A DNA stretch of 35,120 bases from Apilactobacillus waqarii (GCF_019061205.1 NZ_JAHQYH010000012.1:1-35120), one strand, 5' to 3'; shown: positions 8,142-16,630, counted from the stretch's first letter. The notes: a model not told the origin generated them from the letters alone. Program-made: numbers and translations.

Positions 8142-8969
8142 ATGGACTTTAAAAAGATACAAATCATTTTCTTGATTATCTTCGTGATGATTGATGTCTT
8201 CTTGTTTTCTTTGTTCAGAGAAAACTCACATCTTCAAACCGAAAATAGTAATCAAGGTAGTGATACAGAAATCATTAAGCAAATGCAAAATGATCAAATC
8301 ACTGTAGCACCTAAACTATCTACAAGTGGTCAAACCGGATACTACCTATCCGCAGTCAACGATGACACTTTAAACAACGACGTCAATAAGTTATCTAACC
8401 AAAAGGTAACTTACGCCAATCACATTTTAAGAAGTACTTTCAAACGACCAATCGGTCTATATTCCGGCGATTACCGTGATATCCTAGATAAGTTGATGAA
8501 GAAGTCCATCTTCGTTTCACACGGGACGGAATATGAATACAATTCTGATTTATCTACCAAGAACAGTATTGTGTATTCACAGAAAACATCTGACGGATTG
8601 CTATATGGTACAAAGCATGGTCAAATTACCTTCGACATTAGTAACGATCACTTATTAGAAGGATATACGCAAAGTTACATGAATGATGTCAGCATTTTGC
8701 GTGAAAAAACCGACATCATTTCACCCGCTAAGGCTTTAGTATGGCTATACCAATACAACGAAATTCCTGATAACTCAAAGATTAAATGGGTTCGCTTGTA
8801 CTATACCCAATTACTATCAATTAAGAACAATATCGTCTTAATTCCAACTTGGGTAATTGGATATACGACTTCTGATTCCTCTTCAGTAGTATCTAAGAGA
8901 ATCAATGCCTTTAACGGTGCCATCTTGGACAGTAGTAGCTCGACTCAATCGGCTACTAAATCGAATTAG
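8142..8969 (+). CDS. walI: WalI (YycI), membrane-anchored regulator of WalK
   Basis: The 275-residue protein opens MDFKKIQIIFLIIFVMIDV, the typical WalI/YycI start with a single membrane segment (about 5-25), followed by an extracytoplasmic domain. YycI folds like the C-terminal part of YycH and works with it on WalK. It follows walH by 17 bases and has AGGAGG upstream. The C-terminal 20 residues are Ser/Thr-rich. Confidence 0.9.
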   Translation: MDFKKIQIIFLIIFVMIDVFLFSLFRENSHLQTENSNQGSDTEIIKQMQNDQITVAPKLSTSGQTGYYLSAVNDDTLNNDVNKLSNQKVTYANHILRSTFKRPIGLYSGDYRDILDKLMKKSIFVSHGTEYEYNSDLSTKNSIVYSQKTSDGLLYGTKHGQITFDISNDHLLEGYTQSYMNDVSILREKTDIISPAKALVWLYQYNEIPDNSKIKWVRLYYTQLLSIKNNIVLIPTWVIGYTTSDSSSVVSKRINAFNGAILDSSSSTQSATKSN

Positions 8970-8990
8970 AATTTTAGAAAGAGGATCAAA

Positions 8991-9803
8991 ATGAACAACG
9001 AAGCAGACGATATGAAAATTAGTGTTTTATCTAGTGGAAGTGGGGGTAATGTAACCTACATTGAAACTAATCAACATAAAATACTGCTAGACGCTGGTTT
9101 GAGCGGTGTCAGAATCGAAAGATTGATGAAGTCAATTAACCGTTCAATGAAGGATGTCGACATGTTGTTGGTTTCCCATGAACACACCGACCATAGTAAG
9201 GCGGTCGGTGTATTGGCAAGACGTTACCCACAAATTAACGTCTATGCAAACCAACCAACATGGGATGCAATGCATGAAACCATCGGAGAAATTCCAAACG
9301 AACAAAAGAATATCTTCCCACCAAACATGGTAATGAACTTTGGTGACATCGATATCGAAAGTTTTGCCGTTTCTCATGATGCTGCTCAAGCACAATTCTA
9401 CGATTTTCATCATCACAACAAGAGCTTCGTTGTCTTAACCGATACAGGCTACATCTCAGATCATATCTTCGGTGTTATCAATAACGCCAATGCCTATGTT
9501 TTGGAATGTAATCACGACGTTGAAATGCTTAGAAGTGGGGAATACCCATGGTCATTGAAGCAACGTATCATGAGTGATGAGGGCCATTTATCTAACGAAG
9601 ATGGTGCTAACTCACTAATGGAATGTATCGGATATGACACAAAACGCATATTTATCGGGCACAGAAGCCATCACAACAACGTGAAGGAATTAGCCCATCT
9701 AACTGTCGCATCGATGTTAGAAGAAAACGATTTTGGTGTAGGCACCGATTTTAATTTATTGGATACCGATGTTGAAAAGGCATCTAAATTGTTTACACTT
9801 TAG
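8991..9803 (+). CDS. walJ: WalJ (VicX/YycJ) metallo-beta-lactamase-fold hydrolase
   Basis: The 270-residue protein has the MBL-fold metal motif H63-x-H65-x-D67-H68 in SHEHTDHSKAV, plus later metal ligands in LTDTGY and GHRSHHN. The family is implicated in DNA repair and coordination of division with replication; the exact activity is unsettled. The ATG at 8991 has AAAGAGG seven bases upstream; the family's usual start (MKISVLSSGSGGN) would be the ATG at 9012, which has no good ribosome site, so a seven-residue extension is likely real. It is the last gene of the wal cluster proper. Confidence 0.92.
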   Translation: MNNEADDMKISVLSSGSGGNVTYIETNQHKILLDAGLSGVRIERLMKSINRSMKDVDMLLVSHEHTDHSKAVGVLARRYPQINVYANQPTWDAMHETIGEIPNEQKNIFPPNMVMNFGDIDIESFAVSHDAAQAQFYDFHHHNKSFVVLTDTGYISDHIFGVINNANAYVLECNHDVEMLRSGEYPWSLKQRIMSDEGHLSNEDGANSLMECIGYDTKRIFIGHRSHHNNVKELAHLTVASMLEENDFGVGTDFNLLDTDVEKASKLFTL

Positions 9804-9823
9804 TTTGATTTAAGATTATTTAA

Positions 9824-9829
9824 TATAAT
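9824..9829 (+). promoter_or_regulatory. Likely -10 element of htrA
   Basis: A perfect TATAAT lies 32 bases before the htrA ATG in the 57-base gap after walJ. No good -35 is visible. No terminator separates walJ from htrA, so read-through also probably feeds htrA. Confidence 0.5.
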
Positions 9830-9860
9830 GAGATTAATAAATTGATAGGGGGAAAACCTT

Positions 9861-11075
9861 ATGAAAAAAAGTGACCGATTTGTCTTAAAAACAGGATTAA
9901 TTGCCTTAGTGGCCGGACTATTGGGTGGAGGAATCGCATACGGTGGTGCGAGCTTGTTGCAAAGCACAGGTGTCGACGTTGCCGTACCCGCAGGTTCTAA
10001 CGCCGGTGGTACAGCATCAACATCAAATTTAAAAGTTAATGTGCAATCACAATCAGAAAAAGCATACCAAGCTGTTAAGAACTCAGTTGTTTCCGTAATC
10101 AACCTAAAATCAACTAGTTCGGACTCTTTTGATTCAATGCTAGGTAAGAGTTCTAGCAAACTTGAAGCTAACAGTGAAGGCTCTGGTGTGATTTACAAGA
10201 AGAGCGGAAACGCAGCTTACATCGTAACTAACAACCACGTTGTGTCCGGAGCTTCAGCAATTCAAGTGCTATTAAGCAATGGTAAACAACTGGAAGCCAA
10301 AGTTGTTGGTACCGATAGTGTGACCGACCTAGCCGTATTGAAAATTAACGGAAGCATGATCAAATCAGTCGCTTCATTTGGTAACTCTGACAACATTAAG
10401 GTTGGTGAAACATCTCTAGCAATTGGTTCACCACTAGGTTCTGCCTACGCTTCTTCACTAACTCAAGGAATCATTTCCGCTAAGAAACGTGAAGTGCCAT
10501 TGACTGGTTCAAACGGTCAAGCTACAGGTAACACTGCCACTGTTATCCAAACTGATACTGCAATCAACCCTGGTAATTCCGGTGGTCCATTGATCAACCT
10601 AGCCGGCCAAGTTATCGGAATTAACTCAATGAAGTTAGCTTCTGATAGTGAAGGTACTAGTGTTGAAGGAATTGGTTTCGCCATTCCAAGTAACGAAGTG
10701 GTTAAGATTATCAACCAACTAGTTAAGAGCGGAAAGATTGAACGTCCTGCTCTTGGAATTCAATACGTTGACCTAACTAATATTGCAGTTAGCCAACAAA
10801 AATCAATCCTAAAACTACCATCATCCGTTGAAAATGGGGTTGTGGTTTACACAGTTACTAAGAATAGCCCTGCTGAAAACGCTGGATTGAAGAAATACGA
10901 CGTGATTGTTGAACTTGCTGGTAAGAAGATTTCTAGCCAAGACGAAGTTAAGAACATTCTATACAGTCAAAAACTTGGATCAACGGTAAGTGTTAAGTAC
11001 TACCGTGATGGAAAATTAAAGACTGGAACCATTAAGTTGACGGAAAGTACTTCTCAATTGAAAATCAATCAATAA
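9861..11075 (+). CDS. htrA: HtrA/DegP-type membrane-anchored serine protease
   Basis: The 404-residue protein has an N-terminal membrane anchor (about 12-34), a Ser/Gly-rich linker, a trypsin-like domain and one C-terminal PDZ domain (about 295-395). The catalytic triad is H126 in TNNHVVSG, D156 in VTDLAVLK and S240 in NPGNSGGPL. HtrA degrades misfolded exported proteins at the outer face of the membrane and is induced by envelope and heat stress. Its place after walJ is common in lactobacilli. The ATG follows ATAGGGGG. A strong terminator follows at 11108. Confidence 0.96.
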   Translation: MKKSDRFVLKTGLIALVAGLLGGGIAYGGASLLQSTGVDVAVPAGSNAGGTASTSNLKVNVQSQSEKAYQAVKNSVVSVINLKSTSSDSFDSMLGKSSSKLEANSEGSGVIYKKSGNAAYIVTNNHVVSGASAIQVLLSNGKQLEAKVVGTDSVTDLAVLKINGSMIKSVASFGNSDNIKVGETSLAIGSPLGSAYASSLTQGIISAKKREVPLTGSNGQATGNTATVIQTDTAINPGNSGGPLINLAGQVIGINSMKLASDSEGTSVEGIGFAIPSNEVVKIINQLVKSGKIERPALGIQYVDLTNIAVSQQKSILKLPSSVENGVVVYTVTKNSPAENAGLKKYDVIVELAGKKISSQDEVKNILYSQKLGSTVSVKYYRDGKLKTGTIKLTESTSQLKINQ

Positions 11076-11107
11076 CATGAAATAAACTGAAAAAATTTAA
11101 AGTTATG

Positions 11108-11150
11108 AAAACGCTGACATGCTGGACATTGTCAGCGTTTTGGCGTTTTT
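11108..11150 (+). terminator. Terminator of the wal-htrA locus
   Basis: AAAACGCTGAC pairs perfectly over 11 bases with GTCAGCGTTTT (11131-11141), with further T after it. Confidence 0.85.
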
Positions 11151-11156
11151 AAGGGG

Positions 11157-11185
11157 TTGTATTTAATCTAAATAAGTTGTATAAA
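11157..11185 (+). promoter_or_regulatory. Promoter of the first TauE/SafE gene
   Basis: TTGTAT at 11157-11162 and TATAAA at 11180-11185 are 17 bases apart. Transcription would start near 11192, leaving a leader of about 37 bases with AAGGAG at 11217-11222. Confidence 0.65.
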
Positions 11186-11228
11186 TTTATATATCGGATT
11201 TTAAATTGATAAATAAAAGGAGTTTTTC

Positions 11229-12074
11229 ATTATCACTATTTTTGGTTTTAGTGTATGGACATTGCTATTATTCATTCCAGTTGGTATCGTTGCCGGTATT
11301 TTAAGTACTGTAACTGGATTAGCTTCACTTGCCTCATACCCAGCGCTACTATATTGGGGTGCTTTAAACCCAATTTCAGCAAACATTACAAACACTTCCG
11401 CTTTACTATTTAACGTAGTTAGTTCAGCTGTTTCATCAAAGCGCGAATTAGATGGACACTGGAAGGAACTATTCAAAGTTATGACTATCATCTTCTTCGG
11501 TGGTATCGTTGGTGTTATTTTACTAACATTCTTACCATCAAAGGACTTTGAATACGCAGTACCTGTATTTATTGCAGCTGCTGGTATTGGTATCTTATTA
11601 CCAAGCAAGGACACTACTAAGGCACCTACTGCTAAGGTAGTTGAAGAAGACAACATTGGCTCAAAGAAGATGCTTGTTGACTTCGGAATGATCGTTTTAT
11701 TCTTCGTTATTGGTATCTACGGTAGTTACTTTGGTGCTGCTGCAGGTGTTATTCTATTAGCTGTTCTATCAAGAACAAGTAAAGATCCATTCCCTGTTTA
11801 CAACGCTATCAGAAACGTTGCCATGGGTTCAGCTAACGTTATCGGTACTATCCTATACTCATTCAAGTATGGACAACACGGTAGCACCCACATTTACTGG
11901 GCACTAGCTATTCCTCTAGGTATTGGTTTCCTAATTGGTGGTTACGTTGGACCTAAGATGGTTCGTGTATTACCAGTTAAGTTAATCAAGATCGTTACTG
12001 GTATTTTAGCGCTATACCTAGCTTACACTCAATTCGTGTCAGCTTACGGTATTCACTTATTCTACTTCTTCTAA
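11229..12074 (+). CDS. TauE/SafE-family membrane transporter, ATT start proposed
   Basis: This is a multi-pass protein of the TauE/SafE family (anion or sulfur-compound export; substrate unknown). It shows the two related halves, each with GIVAGIL..VTGLASLASYPALL and GIYGSYFGAAAGVILL type repeats, and about eight membrane segments. No ATG, GTG or TTG lies near the ribosome site AAGGAG (11217-11222). The first usual start, TTG at 11262, falls inside membrane segment one and lacks a ribosome site. The coding pattern runs back to ATT at 11229, six bases after AAGGAG. The neighbouring paralogue shows the same thing, so I propose ATT as the start (281 residues). From 11262 it would be 271 codons including stop. 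Confidence 0.88.
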   Translation: MITIFGFSVWTLLLFIPVGIVAGILSTVTGLASLASYPALLYWGALNPISANITNTSALLFNVVSSAVSSKRELDGHWKELFKVMTIIFFGGIVGVILLTFLPSKDFEYAVPVFIAAAGIGILLPSKDTTKAPTAKVVEEDNIGSKKMLVDFGMIVLFFVIGIYGSYFGAAAGVILLAVLSRTSKDPFPVYNAIRNVAMGSANVIGTILYSFKYGQHGSTHIYWALAIPLGIGFLIGGYVGPKMVRVLPVKLIKIVTGILALYLAYTQFVSAYGIHLFYFF

Positions 12075-12086
12075 AGATAAATTTTG

Positions 12087-12123
12087 GCACCTATTGTTAT
12101 TTATAACGGTAGGTGCTTTTTTT
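12087..12123 (+). terminator. Terminator between the TauE/SafE paralogues
   Basis: GCACCTATTGTTAT pairs with ATAACGGTAGGTGC (two G-T pairs) and is followed by seven T. Confidence 0.85.
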
Positions 12124-12197
12124 ATCCTTTTCTTTTATTCGAAAAATGTTAATATGAAATTATGATTTTATTTTAGTAGAAAAAGAGATGAGAAGTC

Positions 12198-13025
12198 ATT
12201 ACTATTTTAGGTGTAAGTATTTGGATTATTTTATTGTTTATTCCTGTTGGAATCGTGGCAGGAATCTTGGGAACAGTTACCGGTTTATCATCACTAGTAT
12301 CCTATCCCGCATTGCTATACTTTGCTGGACTACCAGCTGTTTCCGCAAACGTGGTTAACAAGGCATCACTAATGTTTAATGCCGTTGGATCATGTATTTC
12401 TTCCACCCGTGAACTTAGAGGTCACTGGAAAGAACTATTCAAGATTATGGTTATCATCTTCTTTGGTGGAATTACAGGGGCGATTTTGCTAACTGCACTA
12501 CCATCTTCTAGTTTTACCCATATCGTTCCATTCTTTATTGCCTTTGGTGGTTTAATGATTTTGCTTCCAGACAAGAAAGAAGTTAACGAAAATACAGAAG
12601 GTGCATTGAACTTTAATCCTGCAGCCAAAAAAGATACGCCATGGACTTGGCTAAAGAATATCGCCATCATTGTCCTTACATATTTAATTGGTGCATACAG
12701 CGGATATTTTGGCGCTGCATCAGGAATTTTATTATTAGTCCTACTAACTAGAACTACATATAATGAATACACCGTAAGTAACGCAATTAGAAACGTAGCG
12801 ATGGGAGCTGCCAATATTGTGGCAACCGTCTACTATTCACTTTTCTCACACGTTGTGTGGATCCTAGTTCTACCATTAGGAATTGGCTTTTTTATCGGTG
12901 GATATATCGGACCAAAGATTGTGCGTGTGCTACCTGTTAAATTTATCAAGATTGCGACTGGAATTTTGGCCTTGATTTTAGCTTACACTCAATTTGCTTC
13001 AGCTTATCATGTCCACTTTCTATAA
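12198..13025 (+). CDS. TauE/SafE-family membrane transporter, second paralogue, ATT start proposed
   Basis: This is a close paralogue of the gene at 11229: it shares FIPVGIVAGILGTVTGL, SYPALLYF, ELRGHWKELFKI, AIRNVAMGAANI and GGYIGPKIVRVLPVKFIKI. It has about eight membrane segments. The duplication is recent enough for long identical stretches, but each copy has its own terminator. An in-frame stop (TGA) at 12189 leaves only GAA, GTC and ATT before conserved codons; ATT at 12198 is five bases after a GAGATGAG ribosome-like site and aligns with the proposed ATT of the first copy (275 residues). The first standard start is TTG at 12234, inside the first membrane segment. An ATG at 12188 is in the +1 frame. 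Confidence 0.87.
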   Translation: MTILGVSIWIILLFIPVGIVAGILGTVTGLSSLVSYPALLYFAGLPAVSANVVNKASLMFNAVGSCISSTRELRGHWKELFKIMVIIFFGGITGAILLTALPSSSFTHIVPFFIAFGGLMILLPDKKEVNENTEGALNFNPAAKKDTPWTWLKNIAIIVLTYLIGAYSGYFGAASGILLLVLLTRTTYNEYTVSNAIRNVAMGAANIVATVYYSLFSHVVWILVLPLGIGFFIGGYIGPKIVRVLPVKFIKIATGILALILAYTQFASAYHVHFL

Positions 13026-13054
13026 AAAGAGCGAAAAAATTTCGCTCTTTTTTT
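13024..13054 (+). terminator. Terminator after the second TauE/SafE gene
   Basis: AAAAAGAGCGAAA and TTTCGCTCTTTTT form a perfect stem with a T run. Confidence 0.9.
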
Positions 13055-13141
13055 GTGCTTAAAATGTGAGTAATTTTAGAAACGATAAAATTGATAATTA
13101 AAAACTATTTATATTTATAACTAAAAAGGAGAGATTGCGTC

Positions 13142-13246
13142 ATGTACGATGCAATCTTCATACTATTAGTTAACACTAAGTTTATCTATTATGTTTTCTG
13201 TGATTATGCCGTACAAGACGAAAAAATAAAACTAAGAGTAAAATGA
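13142..13246 (+). CDS. Small ORF, 34 residues, unknown
   Basis: An ATG eight bases after AAAAAGGAGAG opens a 34-codon frame. It has a hydrophobic middle (AIFILLV, FIYYVF) and a charged tail (VQDEKIKLRVK). I do not recognise it. The DEKI tail resembles KTRDEKIRW in the open stretch at 13425-13586, so both may be fragments of related small membrane proteins. It may be a truncated remnant and not a working gene. Confidence 0.35.
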   Translation: MYDAIFILLVNTKFIYYVFCDYAVQDEKIKLRVK

Positions 13247-13424
13247 TAAAAGGTGATATTGCAATATTTGAAGCCTATAATCATTAATTAAAACTTAACT
13301 GAATTATAACTACAAATTATGTAAAAGCAGTGCTACAATACAAAATTGTTCCTCAGGTGATGCATGCAAATGATCACTTTTGTGGAGTTTACATCTTTAT
13401 AATCTATATATTTAATATCTTGAT

Positions 13425-13586
13425 TTGATTACCATTTCTATTTTTTCTAAGACGCGCGACGAAAAAATTCGGTGGACGAATGGTAGTTGGATGATGAATC
13501 AATATGTTATCTATATTGTTTATATCGTAAATGCATATTGTTATGGTTTGTATGTCAAATACGCGAACCTAAGACAATTTAAGTAA
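13425..13586 (+). pseudogene. Open stretch resembling a small membrane protein fragment
   Basis: Fifty-three codons from a TTG to TAA read ...FSKTRDEKIRWTNGSW followed by a hydrophobic, Tyr/Val/Ile-rich segment. There is no ribosome site or good start. The charged-then-membrane arrangement and the DEKI motif shared with the 34-residue ORF upstream suggest a decayed gene. No family can be named. Confidence 0.25.
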
Positions 13587-14170
13587 TCTAAATAATGCAC
13601 TTTTCGTTGATTACTTCTTAATCGGAATAAATAGTCTAACTTGAGAGACTATTTCTCATCAATAACTTTGTGGTGGATATCTAGCAGCAATGATTTGGTA
13701 GGATCATTGTGATGCTTTTAGCCATTAGCATTGCTCCTTTTATTGATTGAGGTTGATCCATTAGGACACATAGTGTTTAGCTATTATTTATTATTTCTGA
13801 TTCATATGATTATGTATTGTTCTGTGTGATGGTAGACACACAGATCAGTCAATTCCCCCAATCATTTATTAAGTTATGTTTCATAACGTACACGTAAGCT
13901 TTGATAATGACAGTTTCGTATGAATTTCGTTTTAAAAGTTGTTGAACCTTCTCTAGTATTTAGATGCTGCATTTAAAGATGTATTTAAGTTGCAATTCTT
14001 TTATTAAGACGTAATGGTCGAAAAAGCAATTGATAGTTATTTAGAGAATTTAAGCAATCGGTGATGCATCTCCGTCACGCAGATTTATCCCAAAATCGTA
14101 ATACTTTTCATTCCTTATAATAAAAGCATTCTCGACGGTAATTATTATTTAGACTATTATTATATTGCAC

Positions 14171-14212
14171 TAAAAAAGCTTATCCTTAGCGGGATAAGCT
14201 TTTTTGTTTTAT
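14171..14212 (+). terminator. Terminator-like hairpin, left copy flanking the Nudix gene
   Basis: AAAAAAGCTTATCC and GGATAAGCTTTTTT form a strong stem with a T run. The same 42-base block recurs with two substitutions at 14712-14753, on the other side of the Nudix gene. No gene ends just upstream of this copy. Confidence 0.8.
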
Positions 14213-14247
14213 ATTTATAAAAACAGTTCTAACAAAAGGAGATAAGT

Positions 14248-14709
14248 ATGGTGGATTATATTAGAGATATCCGAAGTAAAGTAGGTCATAATCCGATTAT
14301 ATTGAACTTTTCTGGTGGTATTTTAGTAAACGAGAAAAATGAAGTATTGCTTCAAAAGAGGGCAGATTTTAAATCCTGGGGACTTCCTGGAGGAGCTATT
14401 GAATTCGGTGAAACAGCAATGGATGCTTGTGTCAGAGAATTTAAAGAAGAAGCGGGGTTGGACGTAAAAGTATCGGACCTTTTTGGTGTCTCTACTAACT
14501 TTATTCAAAACTATCCTAATGGTGATAAAGCACAATCCATACTTGCTCTATTTTTGGTGAAAAGGAATAACAAAATAAGTAATCTAGTAAGCGATGAAAC
14601 ACTGGATTTGGGTTATTTCGATTTTAAAAATTTGCCTAAAATTTTTAATGAACAACATATGAATGCAATCAATAATTACTATTCAAATAAATATCCTTAT
14701 TTTGAGTAA
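14248..14709 (+). CDS. Nudix hydrolase
   Basis: The 153-residue protein has a complete Nudix box at 49-71: G49-x5-E55-x7-R63-E64-F-K-E67-E68-x-G70-L71, which binds Mg2+ and cleaves nucleoside diphosphates linked to another moiety. The N-terminal DYIRDIRSKVGHNPIIL is typical of a lactobacillar Nudix group often annotated as (deoxy)nucleotide or ADP-ribose hydrolases; the true substrate cannot be read here. The ATG follows AAAGGAG. It stands alone, bracketed by two near-identical terminator hairpins. Confidence 0.92.
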   Translation: MVDYIRDIRSKVGHNPIILNFSGGILVNEKNEVLLQKRADFKSWGLPGGAIEFGETAMDACVREFKEEAGLDVKVSDLFGVSTNFIQNYPNGDKAQSILALFLVKRNNKISNLVSDETLDLGYFDFKNLPKIFNEQHMNAINNYYSNKYPYFE

Positions 14710-14711
14710 TA

Positions 14712-14753
14712 TAAAAAAGCTTATCCTTAGTGGGATAAGTTTTTTTGTTTTAT
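14712..14753. terminator. Bidirectional terminator, Nudix / adenine deaminase
   Basis: The stem AAAAAAGCTTATCC/GGATAAGTTTTTTT has T runs in both orientations between the convergent Nudix and adenine deaminase genes. It is the right copy of the 42-base block at 14171. Confidence 0.85.
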
Positions 14754-16423
14754 TCAGCTTCTACACTGATGATTTTTTGTTGATTGAAGTCGTACAGACC
14801 TTGGTCGGTTAGTTTCAACGTTGGAATTACGGGTAGTGTTAAGAATGATAGGGTGATGAATGGGTCGAAATCGACACCATCACTAATTTTCTTAAATGCT
14901 GCCTCGATTTCTTCTAGTTCGTGACTGGCTGCTTGCCATGACTTATCAGACATCAATCCAGCGACTGGTAGTGGCATGGTGGCTAAAGTCTTTCCTTCGT
15001 CGACAACGGCAATTCCACCCTTAGTAGCGGTAACCTCTTGGATTGCACGGTAGATGGCTTCCTTGGTGGTTCCGACGGCGACGATGTTATGGGAATCATG
15101 GGCGACAGTAGTGGCAATGGCACCGTTTTTGATGTTGAAACCATGAACTAGTGCCAAACCATAAGTGCCAAGTTGATGGTGACGTTCCGCGTCGACCATC
15201 AATAAAACGTCGTTTGCTAAATCGGTTTTGAAATAACCATCTTCTATAGGAACTTCTTGGATAGAGTGGGTAGTTTCAATGTGATTAGCAATTACACCCA
15301 TTACATGGCATTTATTTGAGTTTAAAGGTAGTTTTAAATCATCAACTGATAGGTTTTGGTGGACACAGTTTTCGTCGAACTCAATTGGAGTAGTGTTAAA
15401 ACTTTCTTCGGTCATGACCTTACCATTTTTGATGACGGTCTTAACGTCGACTTGGTCTAGGTGATCTACAATGACTAAATCTGCTTGGTAGTCTTCCTTG
15501 ATGGCGCCTAACTTATCTAGTTTGTGAGCAACGGCGGCGTTGTAGCTGGCCATCTTGTATGCAGTTTCGGGTTTTAAACCATATTGAATGGCTAACTTAA
15601 TATTGAAGTTAATGCTACCTTCTTGAATGATGGTAGTGATGAACTTGTCGTCGGTACAGAATGAAAAACGGTCGGAATTATCTTCAGTGACTGCTTGAAT
15701 GGTGTTTTGTAAGTCTCTTTCGACAGTTCCTTCTCTTAAGAAGACATTCATGTCGGCAGCAAGTCTGTCGTTCATTTGTTCTAGGCTGACTGATTCGTGA
15801 TCGGTAGTAATGCCATTTTCATGATATTCCTTAAGTTGTTCCAAGGATAATCCGGCACCGTGACCGTCGATTTGATACCCGTGGTCTAGGGCATCCTTTA
15901 GTTTGGCCATCATGTCTTTATCCTTATTATGTACGGCTGGGTAATCCATTACTTCGGCTAAACCGATTACGGATTCTTCATTATATAGTGGGTGCAAGTC
16001 CTCGGCCGTCAAAGTAGCACCATTATGTTCGAAACTGGTAGCGGGAACTGATGAAGGTAACATCACTAATACTTCCAGTGGAGTTTGTTTGGCGTCTTCA
16101 ATCATGTATTTAATCCCGTCGGCGCCTGAAACGTTTGCGATTTCGTGTGGATCGACGACGATAGAAGTGATTCCCATGGGCACTAATACCTTACCCAATT
16201 CTGATGGAGTGACTAGTGAACTTTCGATGTGAACGTGTGAATCAATAAAACCAGGAACGACAAATTGGTTGTTAGCATCAATAATTTCCTCAGCTTTTAA
16301 CTCTGAATGATTGCCGACAGCAATAATCTTGCCATTGTTAATGAAAATATCATTAATTTCGAAGCTGTTTGTAAATACGTTTAAAACTTTTCCATTTTGA
16401 ACAAGTAAATCGATTGTTTGCAT
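14750..16423 (-). CDS. ade: Adenine deaminase (AdeC type)
   Basis: The 557-residue protein is a metal-dependent amidohydrolase of the AdeC family that turns adenine into hypoxanthine and ammonia in purine salvage. It has GFIDSHVHIESS with the metal-binding HxH, VVDPHEIANVSG, GHGAGLSLEQL, TTDHES and CTDDKF, plus the family-specific C-terminal domain with HDSHNIVAVG and LPVAGLMSD. The length is close to that of Bacillus AdeC (about 577). The ATG follows a GGGGTGG ribosome site. A sigma-A promoter and a possible PurBox lie upstream, which fits purine control. Confidence 0.95.
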   Translation of the reverse strand: MQTIDLLVQNGKVLNVFTNSFEINDIFINNGKIIAVGNHSELKAEEIIDANNQFVVPGFIDSHVHIESSLVTPSELGKVLVPMGITSIVVDPHEIANVSGADGIKYMIEDAKQTPLEVLVMLPSSVPATSFEHNGATLTAEDLHPLYNEESVIGLAEVMDYPAVHNKDKDMMAKLKDALDHGYQIDGHGAGLSLEQLKEYHENGITTDHESVSLEQMNDRLAADMNVFLREGTVERDLQNTIQAVTEDNSDRFSFCTDDKFITTIIQEGSINFNIKLAIQYGLKPETAYKMASYNAAVAHKLDKLGAIKEDYQADLVIVDHLDQVDVKTVIKNGKVMTEESFNTTPIEFDENCVHQNLSVDDLKLPLNSNKCHVMGVIANHIETTHSIQEVPIEDGYFKTDLANDVLLMVDAERHHQLGTYGLALVHGFNIKNGAIATTVAHDSHNIVAVGTTKEAIYRAIQEVTATKGGIAVVDEGKTLATMPLPVAGLMSDKSWQAASHELEEIEAAFKKISDGVDFDPFITLSFLTLPVIPTLKLTDQGLYDFNQQKIISVEAE

Positions 16424-16468
16424 TTTTCCACCCCAACGTTAATTTAATTTTGATTAAAATTATCAAGT

Positions 16469-16497
16469 ATTATGAAACATTAATGAAAGAAAGTCAA
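16469..16497 (-). promoter_or_regulatory. Promoter of the adenine deaminase gene
   Basis: On the minus strand TTGACT (16497-16492) and CATAAT (16474-16469) are 17 bases apart. Confidence 0.75.
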
Positions 16498-16506
16498 ATC
16501 TATTTT

Positions 16507-16519
16507 AATGTTCGGGAAA
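16507..16519 (-). promoter_or_regulatory. Candidate PurR box
   Basis: On the minus strand TTTCCCGAACATT matches the PurBox core CCGAACWWT, about ten bases upstream of the -35. A weaker inverted half (AATGTTTC) lies within the promoter. Control of a purine salvage gene by PurR would make sense; this is inference from one good half-site. Confidence 0.45.
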
Positions 16520-16597
16520 TGCGCGTGGTATTAAGCCTTTAATAGATATATTTTCTATACCTGATAGAGTAATTTTTCAGTAGTGCCTAAAAAAATG

Positions 16598-16630
16598 TTT
16601 AAAAAGGGGGAAATGTAGTGTACAATTGTA
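16598..16630 (+). promoter_or_regulatory. mntH promoter with overlapping palindrome
   Basis: TTTAAA (16598-16603) and TACAAT (16621-16626) are 17 bases apart. The -10 is part of a perfect ten-base palindrome TACAATTGTA (16621-16630), which also matches the CopY/CopR cop-box pattern TACANNTGTA. It could be an operator or chance. Confidence 0.5.

Larger units (their letters stand above)
13055..14210. other. Gene-poor stretch with small-ORF remnants
   Basis: About 1.15 kb carries no full-length gene in any frame. It holds a 34-codon ORF with a strong ribosome site (13142-13246) and an open stretch of 53 codons (13425-13586) without a ribosome site. There is a 12-base palindrome ATATTGCAATAT (13256-13267), a nine-base inverted repeat AAATAGTCT/AGACTATTT (13629-13654) and a terminator-like hairpin at its right end. 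Codon texture is unlike the neighbouring genes. It looks like decayed accessory DNA, but I could not identify the source. Confidence 0.6.

Noticed and set aside
9800-10159. Minus-strand frame opposite the htrA start
   Set aside because: Shadow of the htrA N-terminus; no ribosome site.
13681-13725. 14-codon minus-strand ORF with a good AAAGGAG site
   Set aside because: Very short, no promoter or terminator linked to it, inside a decayed region; likely chance.
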